Shown here piece by piece: positions 63,578 through 64,000 of a stretch of DNA of 64,000 bases. A model generated the notes under the pieces. It ran no database searches. It was not told the origin of the DNA and was given only the letters and a program-made list of their open reading frames with translations. The DNA is taken from assembly GCA_963070105.1 (NCBI GenBank), contig OY718803.1, forward strand, positions 459,501 through 523,500. The letters are read 5' to 3'. How positions within the stretch are numbered: the first letter of the stretch is position 1; each line of letters begins with the position of its first letter. The position numbers and the translations under genes were made by a program. The stretch comes from Litomosoides sigmodontis. Its lineage: Eukaryota > Nematoda > Chromadorea > Rhabditida > Onchocercidae.

Positions 63578-64000
63578 TTAATATTTCCTAATACTGCTGC
63601 TGCCTAAAATTAGGTCAGCAACAGTTTCAGCGCAACCCCAACTTAAACTTAAACCATGTCCGCCGTGACCGTAATTGTGTACTACCTGAAAAAAACACGG
63701 AGCTTTTGTCGCAGTTTTCTTATTAAGAAAAATCAGCTCTAAGTGCCTCAAAAGTAGAGATAACCTTTAGCATACAACCTGACATATGGCGGACAAATAA
63801 TTAACTCAATAAATCCTAGTTCTGAAAATCGGTAAGTGAATGAGAATGGATTGAGACCGACTAATTACTAAGTGCACCAGTCTTAAGGATGATATCGTCA
63901 TGTGGACAAAGTAGCCAGTAAATCTCTTAAGAACACTTAAATTTCCTTCAGTATTGATGAAAAGAACCTTGATCACTCTCTCGTCCGAGGTCCGCTCGAG
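63578..64000 (-). CDS. D-amino-acid / D-aspartate oxidase, C-terminal end only (cut by window edge)
   Basis: A FAD enzyme that oxidatively deaminates D-amino acids, often peroxisomal. The last exon 63578-63685 begins VVHNYGHGGHGLSL and continues WGCAETVADLI, the conserved FAD/substrate-site signature of the DAO/DDO family, ending in TAA. A preceding partial exon 63969-64000 reads LERTSDERVIK in phase 0 and joins it in frame; the rest is beyond the window. The C-terminus (GSSSIRKY) is not a clear PTS1 peroxisomal signal. Which substrate class it serves cannot be told from this fragment. Confidence 0.85.

Overview
The window looks like nuclear DNA of a nematode, most likely a spirurid or filarial-type worm. 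The sequence is AT-rich. Genes are split into short exons with canonical GT-AG introns of roughly 50 to 1,200 bases and TTTCAG/TTTTAG-type acceptors. Several start codons sit 0 to 20 bases after an acceptor-like AG, as expected of spliced-leader trans-splicing. There is no bacterial-style operon, CRISPR array, tRNA or rRNA that I can see. The gene models below were built by hand, by following reading frames across splice sites and checking intron phase. Most continuous ORFs longer than 60 codons are shadows.

Layout. Positions 1-19,250 are mostly non-coding, but short phase-compatible exons of one unidentified minus-strand gene are scattered from 14.5 kb down to 5.1 kb in very large introns. 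The stretch also holds two 15-bp-period minisatellites, two hairpins and a dense GATA-site cluster. 19,250-24,966 (+) is an NHX-type Na+/H+ exchanger with two possible C-termini. 26,019-31,453 (-) is an M14A metallocarboxypeptidase with an unusual C-terminal tail. 33,521-40,183 (-) is a long gene of at least 22 exons that I cannot name. 40.2-45.2 kb has no confident gene, but holds a plus-strand ORF interrupted by one TAG and a 27-bp hairpin.

The right-hand third is gene-dense. 45,195-49,100 (-) is a complete Smad2/3-type R-SMAD (491 codons). 50,044-53,367 (+) is a TMEM180/MFSD13A-like transporter (469 codons) whose third intron carries a 358-bp palindrome. 54,676-57,227 (+) is Rab27 (213 codons). 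58,858-62,753 (-) is the prefoldin-like protein URI. 63,578-64,000 (-) is the C-terminal end of a D-amino-acid/D-aspartate oxidase cut by the window edge.

The genes do not form an obvious pathway; they look like an ordinary syntenic block. The oddest items are the large palindrome, the 7-nt and 24-nt microexons inferred from phase, three places where a good coding frame breaks (frameshift near 9,335; missing AG acceptor near 30,830; in-frame TAG at 42,702), and departures from family signatures at the C-termini of the SMAD and Rab27.
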